From Fistulifera solaris (taxonomy: Eukaryota; Bacillariophyta; Bacillariophyceae; Naviculales; Stauroneidaceae), in assembly GCA_030295235.1 (NCBI GenBank), contig AP026129.1, positions 806,001 to 870,000 of the forward strand: 64,000 nt of DNA, in the 5' to 3' direction. The position numbers and the translations under genes are program-made. Numbering within the stretch: the stretch's first letter is position 1; each line of letters opens with the position of its first letter. Of this stretch, positions 43,619 through 54,795 are shown in pieces. The notes beneath the pieces were generated by a model, which searched no databases, had not been told where the DNA came from, and saw nothing but the letters and a program-made list of their open reading frames with translations.

Positions 43619-46037
43619 TTAAAGACTGCGCTGCATCCTCTGGACATCCAACAACGAGTCGCGTAGACCTTTGATCTGGCCTTCAATTTCGGCAATTCTG
43701 TGAGCTACGTCCGCATTCGGCTGCGTCAATTCTTCCCAGTTCGCTTCATTGATGCGGGACATCAAAGTGCTACGCAAGGATTTTTTGAACCCTTCGTACA
43801 AATGATGATTCAATTGAAACTTGCACACAATCAAATTGAACTCGGACATGGCGAGAATGTACTCAAAAGAACGCTCGAGAATCATTTCCGTCTCTTCTTC
43901 GGTAATCATGGCGGTACGCTGATCCGGTAAAAACGATTTTTTCTCAGTCGCATGCTTCTTGTGCTTTTCACGAACCAGCTGGGTCACATCCTTGAAGCTT
44001 TGAAACCAAGTCTTCTTTTTCTTCTTTTTCACCGTTTTCGAGCTCTTGCTTCGAAACCTTGCAATAGTCGAGAAGGTTAGGATCAATGGTGGAGTACATG
44101 GGCTCCATCGACGAGTTCAATTCGCTGGAGGCTTTTACCAAAAGATCCCAGAGCATTTCATCGAACTCTCCCACCAAGAAGCGTTCGAGTCCTGTAGGAA
44201 TCAACTGGAACTCAGCAGAGAACTCTTCTCCTTGACGCACATCATTTAAAGCCACCATAAATAAGCGGCGGAAGATGCACCCTACGTGCTTCACAATAAA
44301 GTTCATGCCCGGTTCCGAAACATCTTTCAAGCAAACGCGAGTGATTTCCACCATGGCGCGCTCCCAGTTCTCATGCTGCAAACCACCGCAGAGATATCCG
44401 GTCACATTCGCTACTTGATCTTTCAATTCAAACGGGTCAGGAAGAGCGTCGATCATAATGACGCGAAAGAACTCGAGGGCGCGTTGGTACTGTTTGCCAC
44501 CGAGGAAGAGCTGATCGGCTTGAATCTGGTCGGGAAGTTCTTCCAGTTTCGCCATGCGATCACGCCATCCATCTTCCTTGGCTGTATGGATATTGAGCTC
44601 TCGGTCGCACCACTCCGAGTCTTCTTCTTCATCAAGCTCGTCATGAAGTGTCTGAAGCTTGTCGGGAAACTTCTGGCCTACTTCGAGATTTCCATCCAAG
44701 TATGACTGGATTTTCTCTTGAATACGGAATAGCATACGATTCACAACATTGCGAAGGTTCTTCGGGTCACTGAGATTCTGACGGTCCTTGAGAAGCTTGA
44801 GTTCCTTTTGGCACCGGAGCAAATCTGCTCGCAACGATGCTAGAACTTCGGGGAGACGCTGAACGGTATCCTTCAACATGATTTCTCTCATAACTTTCTT
44901 GGCAGTCTTGAATCCAATGCGCTTTGCCGTTTCCGGGTTCAATGTATCATTGTCTCCATGATCGATACGGAACTGCTCCTGTCCCATGATCCAGTTTTCG
45001 AAACGATCTTTCTCGTACGCATCAGCGTTCTGAATCAATGTCATGCGGTGCTGGAACAATACGTCGTGCGGCAGGTTTTCCTTAGAAAGAGTGGGTGTAA
45101 TAACCAGGTGCGGATAGCACTTGTTCTCAAAAAATTCCTGGAAAAAGTTGTTTGCCTTGGACGCGGTTCGGACATCTTCTTGCTGCTTGTCAAACTTGGT
45201 CATTAGGAAAGTGGCGTCGTTGATCCACTTGTCTCTTCCACCGAGACTCTCATCACAAAACTGAACGATCGGGTTTGTGGCGAATTCCGTTGGCTCAAGA
45301 AGCACACAAAGCTTCGTGTTGGTCTTTTTCATCTCACTGCGAAGAATGGTCTTGATGTCTTCACGGTTGTCTTTACCAGTGCTCTTGTTTGCAATGATAC
45401 CGGGTGTATCTACAAACCGCATGTTTTGGACGTTATTAGCGCGATACACCAGACAGATGGGCTTCGTACTGAATCGATCCTCGTTACCAAGCATCATGGT
45501 GTGCGCGTTGATGCGCTTGAAGACTTCGTCGACAGGTAAATCCTTTCCATGAAACGTATCTTGCAGCTCCTCGCCCCAAAGTTCGCACGATGGCTCCACT
45601 TTCGTGCTGTCGTGGATGCACGTCGTATCCAAAGGGCACCGAGTACCTGTTCCTGCTTGCACAATGTTAAGGACCGAGTTGAGGAAGCGCTCCATAATAG
45701 TACTCTTTCCAGCGCTTTGCATGCCGCAAAAGACAAAGGTCATGAACGGCGCGGGGCGCTTGAGTAAGTCTTGGTAGACTCGGTTCACTTTGGCGACAAA
45801 CTGAAGCAAATCATCTTCGTTACGACTGAGCAACGACGAGAACTTCTCATCGGCCAATTCTTCGACGTTTACGCGGGCGCGTTGCGATCCTCCAATGTCC
45901 TTGCCCCCCTTCGACTTTCTCGCATTGCGCTTCTTCTTACGCTCTTCAGCGGTCAGAACTTCTTTGATGGGCTTTCGCACATAGTCATCACTCTCGACCA
46001 AGTCTTGTTTCTTTTCCTCTCCTTCTTCGTCATACAT
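43619..46037 (-). CDS. Dynamin-superfamily large GTPase
   Basis: About 805 residues from ATG 46037. The frame stays open to 46115 and a TTACAG acceptor sits just upstream, so an upstream exon may supply the true start. GTPase motifs: P-loop GMQSAGKST, switch I Thr in LDTTCIHDST, G3 VDTPGI, G4 TKFD; LEPTEFATNP lies between G3 and G4. The helical middle domain and GED-like C-terminus (ERSFEYILAMSEFNLIVCKFQ) follow. No PH domain or proline-rich tail is seen. Dynamins tubulate or cut membranes; the target membrane is unknown. The sequence is divergent from classical dynamins. A frame break lies in A/G-rich sequence at 44016-44029; one base too many would explain it. A degenerate second copy lies immediately upstream. 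Confidence 0.85.
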
Positions 46038-46147
46038 GGTGATTTGCACAAAAGGAGTTGTTGCGTGCAATGGCTTGGAACTTTCGATTTGAGTTGCTGA
46101 ATTGTGATCACTCAATTGGTTTGTGCCCTGTAAGGTTCAAGTATCTG

Positions 46148-46224
46148 ATACACTTGAAAGTTTTTAGCGGCCAATGAAATACGGCCAACAAGTCGACGAT
46201 GATGATGTGGTTACGCCGCCGCGT
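46148..46224. repeat. 77-bp direct repeat, copy 1
   Basis: Nearly identical to 46324-46400; the last 58 or so bases, from GCGGCCAATG to GCCGCCGCGT, are identical. It lies between the two dynamin copies. Confidence 0.9.
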
Positions 46225-46250
46225 TAGAATGAACCAGTATCTGGACACGG

Positions 46251-46314
46251 CGTTAAAATTCTGCATCGTCGTGGACGCTCCGTAGAAGCTTGTACTGGAG
46301 GCAGAATTTTAACG
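46251..46314. repeat. Inverted repeat between the direct repeats
   Basis: CGTTAAAATTCTGC at 46251-46264 and its exact reverse complement GCAGAATTTTAACG at 46301-46314, with a 36-bp spacer. It sits between the two 77-bp direct repeats. Confidence 0.88.
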
Positions 46315-46323
46315 TCCTTTCCT

Positions 46324-46400
46324 ATACACTTGGAAATTTTCAGCGGCCAATGAAATACGGCCAACAAGTCGACGATGATGATGTGGTTACGCCGCCGCGT
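46324..46400. repeat. 77-bp direct repeat, copy 2
   Basis: Partner of 46148-46224, offset 176 bp, with differences only in the first 20 bases. Confidence 0.9.
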
Positions 46401-46694
46401 GCCGTTAAGTACCAGTAAGGTTTTGGTGGTCCCGCCGTCATGGTGCACTCACAAAAATCAGTTGCCTTCGTAGACCGCATACCGTGAGATCAGAGGGTAT
46501 CTTATCTCCCTTATGAGTATCCATTAATGATAGTCTTCCTACCGCATTTTACGTGCAAAATTAGATGCGGCAATTGATAATGGGGAACGACAAACGTAAG
46601 ATGAGAACCGCATATTCGAAGTATTAAGGTCACATCATGAAGATTTACTCCGGTTTTTATGGATTGTCTGTATAGTCATGAGACTCGCGAACAT

Positions 46695-49006
46695 TTAACG
46701 GAATTTACGCTGAATTCTCTGGGCATTCGACAGTGACTCGCACAAGCCTCTGATTTGGTTTTCTACGTCGGTGATTTGGTGAGCAAGGTCCGCATTAGGT
46801 TCAGTCAAGATTTCCCAAATGGCTTCATCGTCGCTGGACACGAAAGTGCAACGCAGACTCTTTTCAAATGCTTCGTACAAATGATGATCGCATTGAAATT
46901 TGCAAAGAACCAAGTTGACTTGTGTCATCCCGTGAATATAATTGGAAGCACTTTTCAGAATCATATCTGCCTCGTATTCCGTTATCATGGCGGTACGCTG
47001 ATCGGGCATGAACGAGTTTTTTTGCTTAAGGTTCAGTTCATTGAATGCCTTAGTAGCGACGTCCTTAAAGTTCTCAAACCAAGGCTTTGTTGTTTCTTTG
47101 TTTTCAAGATCCCCTGGATGCATGATCCTATAGTTAAGAAGATTTGCTTGATGGTAGAATGCATGGGTTCAATGAAAGATTTGAGGTCACTTGATGCTTG
47201 AACCATAAGATCCCAGAGCATCTCATCAAACTCTCCGACGAGAAAATTCTCAAGTCCCGTTGGAATTGGAAAGCTCCTCCCCATTCCGTATGTCTTCCAA
47301 CGCAATCATGAACAATCGCCGAAATATACACCCGACGTGCTTAACAAAGAAATTTAATCCAGGTCTGCAAGCATCTTTCAGACACTTGCGAACATTTTTC
47401 ACCGTGCCGCGTTCCCAGTTTTCATGTTGCAGTCCATCGCGCAAATAGCTGCATGAATTGGGAACTTGAGCTTTCAGCTCAGATGTGCTGGGAAGGCCGC
47501 TAAGCATAACATAACGAAAGAACGAGAAGGCGCGTCGATATTGCTTACCACCAAGGAAAAGCTGACCTGGTTGTATCCCATCCAGAAATTCAGAAAGTTC
47601 GTCGATACGGGCGCGCCAAGCATTGTCCTCCTCTGTAGTAGCTACAAGTCCGCTCTCGCGCCACTCGGCGTTATTCTCCTCATGGGACTCATCTTCAAGT
47701 GTCTGAAGCTCGACGGAAAAATTTTGGCCTATTTCGAGATCTCCGTCCAGGTAAGTTTGTTTTTTTTTGTAAATCGACTCACGCATTCGTTTTACGACTT
47801 TCCGAAGGTACACTTTGGGTCGCTCAGTCTTTGCCGGTCTTGAAAAATCTTTATCTCGTTTTCGCATCGGCCTAAATTAGTGCACAAGGATTCCATAACT
47901 TCCGGAAGTCTTTTTGCGGTATCTTTTGTCAAAATTTCTCGCATTTCTTCTTAGCTGCATTAAATCCAATCCGCTTTGTCGTTTCCAGGTCCAAAATCTC
48001 ATTGTCATCATTTTCTTTACGGAACTGCTCTTATTTCTGCCAGCCAAGTAGCAAATCTTTCCTTTTAATTCGCGTCAGCGGTCTCAATCAGTTTCATGCG
48101 ATGCTGGAAGAGTACGTCGGTGGCAAGGGCGTAATTACAAGATGCGGATAGCACTTGTTATTAAAATATTCCCGAAAGAAATTGTTTGCTTTGGATGCGG
48201 TTCGGACATCTTCCAGTTGCTTGTCAAATTTGGTCATGAGGAAAGCGGCGTCGTCGATCCAATTGTCCCTTCCGCCGAAATTCTCGTCACAGAACTGAAT
48301 GATCGGGTTCGTGGCGAGCTCAGTTGGCTCGAGAAGTACACAAAGCTTGGTGTTGGTGTTGGTGTTGGTGTTGGAGTCTTTCATCTTTTTGCGAAGAATT
48401 TCCTTGATGTCGCCGCGCTTGTTTTTACCGATGCTCTTGTTCGCAATGATACCAGGTGTATCCACAAAGCGCATGTTCTGGACGTTACTGGCTCGATATA
48501 CCAAATAGATATGCTCCGTACTGAACTTGTCTTTCGCTCGCAAGCTTCATGGTATGGGCATTGATGCGCTTGAAGACTTCGTCGACCGATAAATCCTTTC
48601 CGCGGAAAGATTCTTGGAGCTCCGATCCCGATAGTTCGCACGATGGCACAATCTTCCTGCTATCGTGAATGCAGGTTGTATCCAAGGGGAACCGGGTTCC
48701 TGGTCCTCCTTGCACGATGTTGAGTACTGAGTTCAAAAACCGTTCCATTATAATACTTTTCCAGCACTTTGCATTCCATAGAAGACGAAGGTCATACAAG
48801 GCGCAGGGCGTTTCAACAGGTCTTGGTAAAACTCCGTTCACGCAGGCTACAACCTGCAGTAATTCTTCTTCATTCCGACTCAACAATGTTGAAAGGTTAT
48901 CACCGGTCCTTTGAACGCTTGAGCGGTCGCGCAAATGCTTCTCATTTTCCTTGCCCCCTTTCGACCTTTTTGCTTTGTCTCGATTTTCTTGGTCTGCATC
49001 AGCCAT
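46695..49006 (-). pseudogene. Degenerate tandem copy of the dynamin-like GTPase
   Basis: It parallels the intact gene across its whole length, from ATG 49006 to the stop at 46695. Shared stretches include SLLSRNEEELLQ, RFLNSVLNIVQ, LDTTCIHDSRK, VDEVFKRINAHTM, FVDTPGIIANKS, LLEPTELATNP, FLMTKFDKQ, GLQHENWERG and SFMPDQRTAMITE. The reading frame changes several times, including just before the P-loop, and near 48065-48067 a TAA replaces the Glu codon of the intact copy, which is a nonsense substitution. The spacing around 47880-48110 is also altered. A CAA/ACC-type microsatellite has added Asn-Thr pairs (48343-48372). Some frame breaks may be sequence errors but the nonsense codon and general divergence support real decay. 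Confidence 0.8.
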
Positions 49007-49454
49007 TTTACAGTCTTCTTACAATTGACTGTCCATCTGCCTAAACGAATCCAATTCAACAAGAGTAAGGAAAACGCTCAATGGCTTACCAGACCGTGAT
49101 AAAATGAGATAAAACATACGAGACATGGTTGGCGATTCGCAATGATGTCAGCACAAGATGATTTCATGCGACATAGGTAAAGATCGTAGAAAGGAAGTGG
49201 TTTCGTGGAGGAGGCGCGTCCATGGTCACTAACGCGACTTATTGTAAGCCTAGCGATTCATTCATTCTTTGCCGGGTTTATCTCCGATTTCAGTCATTTC
49301 TGATTTGTGTCGACTTTTCCTCGCGATATATCGTTTAGTATGTATTTACTTGTTTTTCACTACGGACTTTAAACTAGACGTAGCTTATCAAAATGAGTCG
49401 TTCCGACGTATCTCTAATACTATAAGAAGTTAAAGTCGCTGACCGACTAAAACC
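49007..49454. other. Intergenic region
   Basis: No gene is seen in 448 bp between the second dynamin copy and the DUF1275 gene. Confidence 0.55.
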
Positions 49455-50351
49455 TTATCCCATAATGAGACGTACAAAGATCACGGCATAAACAGCAATA
49501 CTTATCTGTAGCGCATCCGCACCCAAGTGATTCGCCGCAGGGACCGAAAGCCAGCCTCCGATCCAGAAACTGGCCGCCACCATGGCAAAGACTCTCAACT
49601 TTTCGGCATTCGCCAAGTTTCCACGCAAAATCTGTCCCATGAACGTGCCCATATCGGAAGTAATACCCGAGAAATGCGCCGATCGCAACAAGTTACCAGC
49701 CGCCAGTTGGGAAGTCCAACTGTTGGTGATACCGGTCGCGAGGGCGAGCAAGATCCACGTCGGCAATGGCTCGAGTTCGAGCGAATGCGCCGCAGCCACC
49801 AACAATCCTGCCACCAACAGCGGTAGGGCATTCTCGATCCCGTTCGGATTCAAGATTCCGTTCAAGGACGAACCTCCCATGTAACTGAGAATGACACTGA
49901 CTTGTGTTTGTAAGAGGCTGTGATCCATTTTGGCCGCCGCCATGGCCGATGTTGTCCACGCGCCCGTCACGGCCGAAACAGCTTGTTTGGTAGCCTTGAG
50001 AGCACCTCCCAGAGCGAGTCCGTTCATGAAGCCATTGTTGGCTGCCAAGATGCATCCCATGAGAATGAGATTGTTGCGGGACGGCAATTTTATGACACCG
50101 GTCGGAATGTGAATCGATAATTTGCCGATGGGCGGGGTAGGAGAAGACGTAGGAGCGTACACGGTCTCGGGTATCGAAGGAATTGGTGGATGTTTGGGAA
50201 TGCTACTTCCATAAATATTGCTGGGAAGTTGTTCCACGGTCTCTGGCGAAATTACTTTCAGAGGTTGTTGTTGTTGAGTGTACGAGCTATCGGCAGAAAC
50301 AGCCCCGATCGCGAGCGATGCGAGCAAAGTACGGCAAAGAATTGGCTTCAT
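49455..50351 (-). CDS. DUF1275 (YoaK-family) membrane protein
   Basis: 298 residues from ATG 50351, chosen because it opens directly on a signal-like hydrophobic stretch (CRTLLASLAIGAVSA). A Pro/Ser-rich region (to about residue 80) precedes the membrane part. About six hydrophobic helices follow. Family features are NNGFMNGLALGG, VTGAWTTSA, SYMGGSSLNGILNP and, most diagnostic, LALATGITNSWTSQLA with HFSGITSDMGTFMGQ. DUF1275 proteins are widespread in bacteria with unknown function, possibly transport. The N-terminal extension may direct the protein to the secretory system. There are no frame breaks. Confidence 0.85.
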   Translation of the reverse strand: MKPILCRTLLASLAIGAVSADSSYTQQQQPLKVISPETVEQLPSNIYGSSIPKHPPIPSIPETVYAPTSSPTPPIGKLSIHIPTGVIKLPSRNNLILMGCILAANNGFMNGLALGGALKATKQAVSAVTGAWTTSAMAAAKMDHSLLQTQVSVILSYMGGSSLNGILNPNGIENALPLLVAGLLVAAAHSLELEPLPTWILLALATGITNSWTSQLAAGNLLRSAHFSGITSDMGTFMGQILRGNLANAEKLRVFAMVAASFWIGGWLSVPAANHLGADALQISIAVYAVIFVRLIMG

Positions 50352-50932
50352 TCTTAATGTAGCTTGATGATGAGCAGCACAGATAGGCAATAGACGGAAT
50401 GGACTGCTTTTTGTTTAACACGAATGTAGTTTTCACAAAAGAAAGATCGCAAGAAATGAGAGACAACACCAAGAATAAAGCGTGCCAAAAACTCTTGCGA
50501 GACGAGGTGTCATCTTGAAGTCTGATGACGTGTGTGAACTACGTCATAATGACGTGTCCACTCTTTAAGTCACGAGTCACAAGACTCAACCCCTCCTTTG
50601 ACGTGGGCTTGACGAATAGAGTTACGAGATACACTCTAGATACCACGAAATCATTTTCTTCTTCTTCCTTCGCAAACTTGGGAGTTTTCAAATTGAACAA
50701 TGCAGGAAACAAGGAAACAAGTGTTGGCTGAAACAGGGTATCAGATCATAAGTACACAATGGGAACCGGTACTCGCGACCTCATCCGCAACGTGCCCTCG
50801 TAGCAAAACATCATACGGAAAAATCTTTTCTTGAATCATCCATCAAAATTAAACATCATTCACCAAACAAATACTTGTCATAGGAAATCACCATACTCTT
50901 TGTTCCTACTTAGAATTCACTTCATTCACACC
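50352..50932. other. Intergenic region between DUF1275 gene and urease
   Basis: Divergent promoter region of 581 bp. It has repeated TGACG elements (GATGACGTGTG, TAATGACGTG, TTTGACGTGG at about 50522-50610), which are bZIP/CREB-type cores. No gene is seen. Confidence 0.5.
50520..50612. promoter_or_regulatory. Cluster of TGACGT elements upstream of urease
   Basis: TGACGTG occurs three times (near 50525, 50550 and 50600), with a TACGTCA in reverse orientation near 50540. TGACGT is a bZIP/CREB-like core. In diatoms such elements have been linked to CO2/cAMP responsive promoters. Binding here is inference. Confidence 0.4.
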
Positions 50933-53491
50933 ATGTTTCGTTCTTTACTCACGCATCAGCGTACGCGATGGACTCCTCCGAAACAACGATGGCTTCACTT
51001 GACGCCCCGCGAAATCGATCACTTGCAGTTGCACCAAGCCGGGCGATTGGCACAATATCGTCTGGCCCGTGGTGTTCGTTTGAATGTTCCCGAGGCAGTC
51101 GCATTGATTAGTATGCAAATGATGGAAGACATTCGCAATGGAAAGGCGAGTGTCGCCGAATTAATGAGTAAGGGTCAGTCCTTGTTGGGGCGCAATCAAG
51201 TACAGAAGGGAGTTGATCAACTGATAGAACAAGTGCAAGTGGAAGCATGCTTTCCAGATGGTACCAAACTTCTGACCGTGCATAGTCCCATTGCTCAAGC
51301 GGACGGCAATTTGGTGGCCGCTTTGGAAGGTTCTTTTCTGCCGGTGCCGGAACTATCCGCCTTTGCTCCAGACGATTCGGAAGATTGCGAGGAGTACACG
51401 CCGGGACAAGTTCTCCCCAGCAGTGAAGATGATGTCATTACGTTGAATGCGGGACGCAACCTGATTGAGCTGCCTGTAACCAATACAGGCGACCGACCGA
51501 TTCAGGTCGGTTCACACTATGCCTTTACGGAGACCAACAAAGCATTGCGATTCGATCGACTGGCGGCCAAGAAGAAGCGATTGAACGTACCAGCTGGGGC
51601 CAGTGTTCGTTTCGAGCCAGGTGAAACCAAAAATGTCACACTTTGTGATGTTGGAGGATCACAGATTGTGTTTATGGGCAACCAACTACATCTTTCGAAA
51701 GACGATGCGCAGATGGAAAAGCGCTTGGTGGACGAAGGCTTTCAGCATTCTCCTTTGGAAGGCAAGCCAGCACCAGGAACGGCGTATACGATGAGTCGAT
51801 CGCAGTATGCGGACATGTACGGACCTACCACAGGTGACCAGGTTGTTTTGGGTGATACCTGCTTGAAGATTCAAGTCGAGCACGATTTCACGACGTACGG
51901 TGAGGAATGTAAGTTCGGTGGCGGCAAGACATTGCGCGAAGGAATGGGTCAGTCGACTACTGCGACCGCTGAGGAGGCACTCGACGTTGTGATTACAAAT
52001 GCTCTGATCGTTGATGCGGTCACGGGTATCATTAAGGCCGATGTGGGGATCAAAGGCAATCGCATTGTGGGAATCGGCAAAGCTGGTAACCCAGATATGA
52101 TGGATGGCGTAAATCCAGGCATGATTATTGGAGTCACTACCGACGTGATTGCCGGTGAAACTTTGATCTTGACAGCGGGTGGCATTGACACGCATATTCA
52201 TTGGATTTGTCCCCAGCAAATGCCCGAGGCTATTGCGAGCGGTGTAACTACCATGTTTGGTGGTGGTACAGGACCTTCGGCCGGATCATGTGCTACTACT
52301 TGCACTCCCTCACCTTCGCATATCAAGACTATGTTACAAGCCACCGACTCGTTTCCAATGAATGTCGGATTTAGTGGAAAAGGTAACACAAGTCATGCCG
52401 ACACTTTAGAAAGTGTTCTCCGCGCCGGCGCGAGCGGCTTCAAGTTGCATGAAGATTGGGGAACTACACCAAGCAGTATCGACGCGGCGCTCTCCTTTGC
52501 AGACAAGCATGATGTCGCCATAACCATCCACACGGATACACTCAACGAGTCAGGATTCGTACAGGATTCCATTGCTGCCATGAAAGGACGGACGATTCAC
52601 ACGTATCACACCGAAGGTGCTGGAGGAGGGCATGCTCCTGATATTTTGTGCATAGTCGGACAAAGCAACGTTTTGCCCAGTTCTACGAATCCCACTCGTC
52701 CTTTCACCGTCAATACGATCGACGAGCATTTAGATATGCTCATGGTTTGCCACCACTTAGACAGCCGTATCCCGGAAGATGTTGCTTTTGCAGAATCTCG
52801 AATTCGTGCAGAAACCATTGCTGCGGAAGATATCCTGCAAGATTGGGGAGCCATCAGTATTATCTCCAGTGATAGTCAAGCCATGGGCCGTGTTGGGGAA
52901 GTGATTTCGCGCACATGGCAAACGGCCGACAAGATGAAACGCCAACGCGGTGCTCTTCCAGAAGACGCGTCGAACAACAACGACAACTACCGTGTTAAGC
53001 GATATGTCGCCAAGTACACCATTAATCCGGCTATTGCTCACGGGATGAGTAAAGAAATTGGCAGTGTCGAAGCAGGCAAATGGGCGGATCTTGTGTTGTG
53101 GAAGCCAGCCTATTTTGGTGCCAAGCCTGAAATGATCATTAAAGGAGGTTCGATTGCATATTCACAAATGGGTGACGCGAACGCCAGTATTCCAACCCCA
53201 CAGCCTGTTTTGATGCGTCCCATGTTTGGCGCGAACGTCCCAAGCACTAGCATTGCCTTTGTCAGTGGCGCTGCTGCATCCGCTGGTGTTGGCGAAGAAT
53301 ACGGACTGAAGAAGAATGTAATTGGTGTGAAGAACTGCCGTGATTTGACCAAGCAAGACTTGATGTACAACGACCGCACTCCCGACATCTCAGTCGATGC
53401 AGAGACTTTCCAAGTGCGGGCGGATGGTGAGCTTTTGCGCTGTGACCCAGTCACTAAAGTTCCATTGGGACAGCGGTTCTTCCTCTTCTAA
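50933..53491 (+). CDS. URE: Urease, fused gamma-beta-alpha subunits
   Basis: A single exon of 852 residues from ATG 50933. It hydrolyses urea to ammonia and carbamate with a dinuclear nickel centre. As in plant and fungal ureases the three bacterial subunits are fused: UreA-like ([15 protein letters not shown], about residues 23-125), UreB-like ([19 protein letters not shown]) and UreC-like (from about residue 285). Nickel and catalytic residues are visible: [29 protein letters not shown] (carbamylated Lys position is the K of the preceding beta strand motif), [25 protein letters not shown] and the flap MVCHHLD with Cys and His. The basic N-terminus ([18 protein letters not shown]) could be a mitochondrial presequence. 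UreG is encoded 1.3 kb downstream on the same strand. There are no frame breaks. Confidence 0.97.
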   Translation: MFRSLLTHQRTRWTPPKQRWLHLTPREIDHLQLHQAGRLAQYRLARGVRLNVPEAVALISMQMMEDIRNGKASVAELMSKGQSLLGRNQVQKGVDQLIEQVQVEACFPDGTKLLTVHSPIAQADGNLVAALEGSFLPVPELSAFAPDDSEDCEEYTPGQVLPSSEDDVITLNAGRNLIELPVTNTGDRPIQVGSHYAFTETNKALRFDRLAAKKKRLNVPAGASVRFEPGETKNVTLCDVGGSQIVFMGNQLHLSKDDAQMEKRLVDEGFQHSPLEGKPAPGTAYTMSRSQYADMYGPTTGDQVVLGDTCLKIQVEHDFTTYGEECKFGGGKTLREGMGQSTTATAEEALDVVITNALIVDAVTGIIKADVGIKGNRIVGIGKAGNPDMMDGVNPGMIIGVTTDVIAGETLILTAGGIDTHIHWICPQQMPEAIASGVTTMFGGGTGPSAGSCATTCTPSPSHIKTMLQATDSFPMNVGFSGKGNTSHADTLESVLRAGASGFKLHEDWGTTPSSIDAALSFADKHDVAITIHTDTLNESGFVQDSIAAMKGRTIHTYHTEGAGGGHAPDILCIVGQSNVLPSSTNPTRPFTVNTIDEHLDMLMVCHHLDSRIPEDVAFAESRIRAETIAAEDILQDWGAISIISSDSQAMGRVGEVISRTWQTADKMKRQRGALPEDASNNNDNYRVKRYVAKYTINPAIAHGMSKEIGSVEAGKWADLVLWKPAYFGAKPEMIIKGGSIAYSQMGDANASIPTPQPVLMRPMFGANVPSTSIAFVSGAAASAGVGEEYGLKKNVIGVKNCRDLTKQDLMYNDRTPDISVDAETFQVRADGELLRCDPVTKVPLGQRFFLF

Positions 53492-53550
53492 AATGTTTGT
53501 TCGAAAGTAAGTTCAATGATTCGGCTAAAATTGTCTACTTTTGTTTTAAA

Positions 53551-54153
53551 TTATGGCCTATCAGTTGTTGTTGATTTCGACGATGATTCGTCTTTTGAAG
53601 AACTTTCTCCTCGCAACGCTCGATTGTAGATTTGACTGAAAGTAGCAAAAAAGTCAACTGTTATACTCCCTATTACTGGATGAAGACCACCTCTTTTGCG
53701 GTGATTTCTTCCTCCATGCTCAACGACCACGTCACTCTCTTCTGCCACAGATCGAGCGGCAACTCCTTCTTCGTAAGCTGTACCGTCATTCTCATCCTCG
53801 TCTTCACCATAAAGGAAACAATCTTCAGAGTAGTCTATTGGATGCCAAGCTAATATGAGAAATATGCGGCAAATATGTGCTGCCTGGCACTCATTGGTTA
53901 CTTCGTGAAATTCGCCCGGCTTTGTAGGCGATTCCAGCCAAATGCGGCCGGGTGGAACAAGATTGTAAAGTTGGTCGAGAACTGTACGTCCTAGTAGTTG
54001 TTGAGCCTCCATGGAAGATTGATTTTTGTAATCGTCCTTGTATTTTTCGATTAGCTGTTCGAAGTGAAATGCGCTTGGCATGGAGGCATTCGAAATGCGA
54101 CCTTCTTGCGTGACATATACATCATTGCCTTGCGCAACCGGCAACGAAGACAT
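53551..54153 (-). CDS. DUF6824-like protein of unknown function
   Basis: A single exon, 200 residues from ATG 54153. The segment FHFEQLIEKYKDDYKN...VLDQLYNLVPPGRIWLES...FHEVTNECQAAHICRIFL follows the pattern of the stramenopile-expanded DUF6824 domain (HPGN..F..lv..y...Y, V...i...PPGRFL, W.ev...A...k). It lacks the usual GRG..NHPGN start. The C-terminal third is acidic then Ser/Lys-rich (ESSSKDESSSKS). No signal peptide or helix is visible. DUF6824 proteins are often nuclear or regulatory by proposal, but no function is established. It lies between urease and UreG on the opposite strand; I see no reason to link it to urea use beyond position. Confidence 0.65.
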   Translation of the reverse strand: MSSLPVAQGNDVYVTQEGRISNASMPSAFHFEQLIEKYKDDYKNQSSMEAQQLLGRTVLDQLYNLVPPGRIWLESPTKPGEFHEVTNECQAAHICRIFLILAWHPIDYSEDCFLYGEDEDENDGTAYEEGVAARSVAEESDVVVEHGGRNHRKRGGLHPVIGSITVDFFATFSQIYNRALRGESSSKDESSSKSTTTDRP

Positions 54154-54795
54154 CCTATCGATGATTTCAAATTCGAAAGTGGCAGGAGAGATAGAATCAC
54201 TTCTTCCTTCGCAATGGCAGATTTACCTCTTACCCATTTGCTATTTGCTCTATGCTTTTGTGTGACCTAACTTTGCTCGAACAACGCAAAAATCAAAGCT
54301 TTCGACTTTCGATGTGCTTTCTGTTTAAACTTAAACATACACAGTAGAGGTTGAAGTAGTCTTGCATTCGTCATCGTCACTCAATGTCCATGACCTGTTT
54401 CGACTACAATTGCGGCTATACCGAGCTTCCACTTTCTAAAGTCCAACTTCCAGAAGCATGATTGTTTCCACTTATTACTTTGATTTTCGGAGACACGCAT
54501 GCACCACGCAACTGCAAAATCTAGTAGTGACTCACTCCTCACTCCTCAGTACTGTGAATACTGAATGACTGAATCAAGAAACGTGAACGGATACGGATAG
54601 CTTGACTGGTTCTGTAAAACGACAAAACACTTCCCAAACACGTTAAGGTTAGAACTAACCTAAAAAGGCTCACGAGAACAAATAATGAAGCAAAACCGAT
54701 CTTTTCACTTTTAACGGCTTGTCGTTGCAGCTGAAAAAAAACACAAGATTATTTCTGTTTCCTCGTCTCCTGCCATTTTGTATATCAAGCGAAAA
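54154..54795. other. Intergenic region between divergent genes
   Basis: No gene is seen in 642 bp. It is the shared upstream region of the DUF6824-like gene and ureG; short direct repeats (CTCACTCCT, 54530-54548) occur. Confidence 0.55.
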
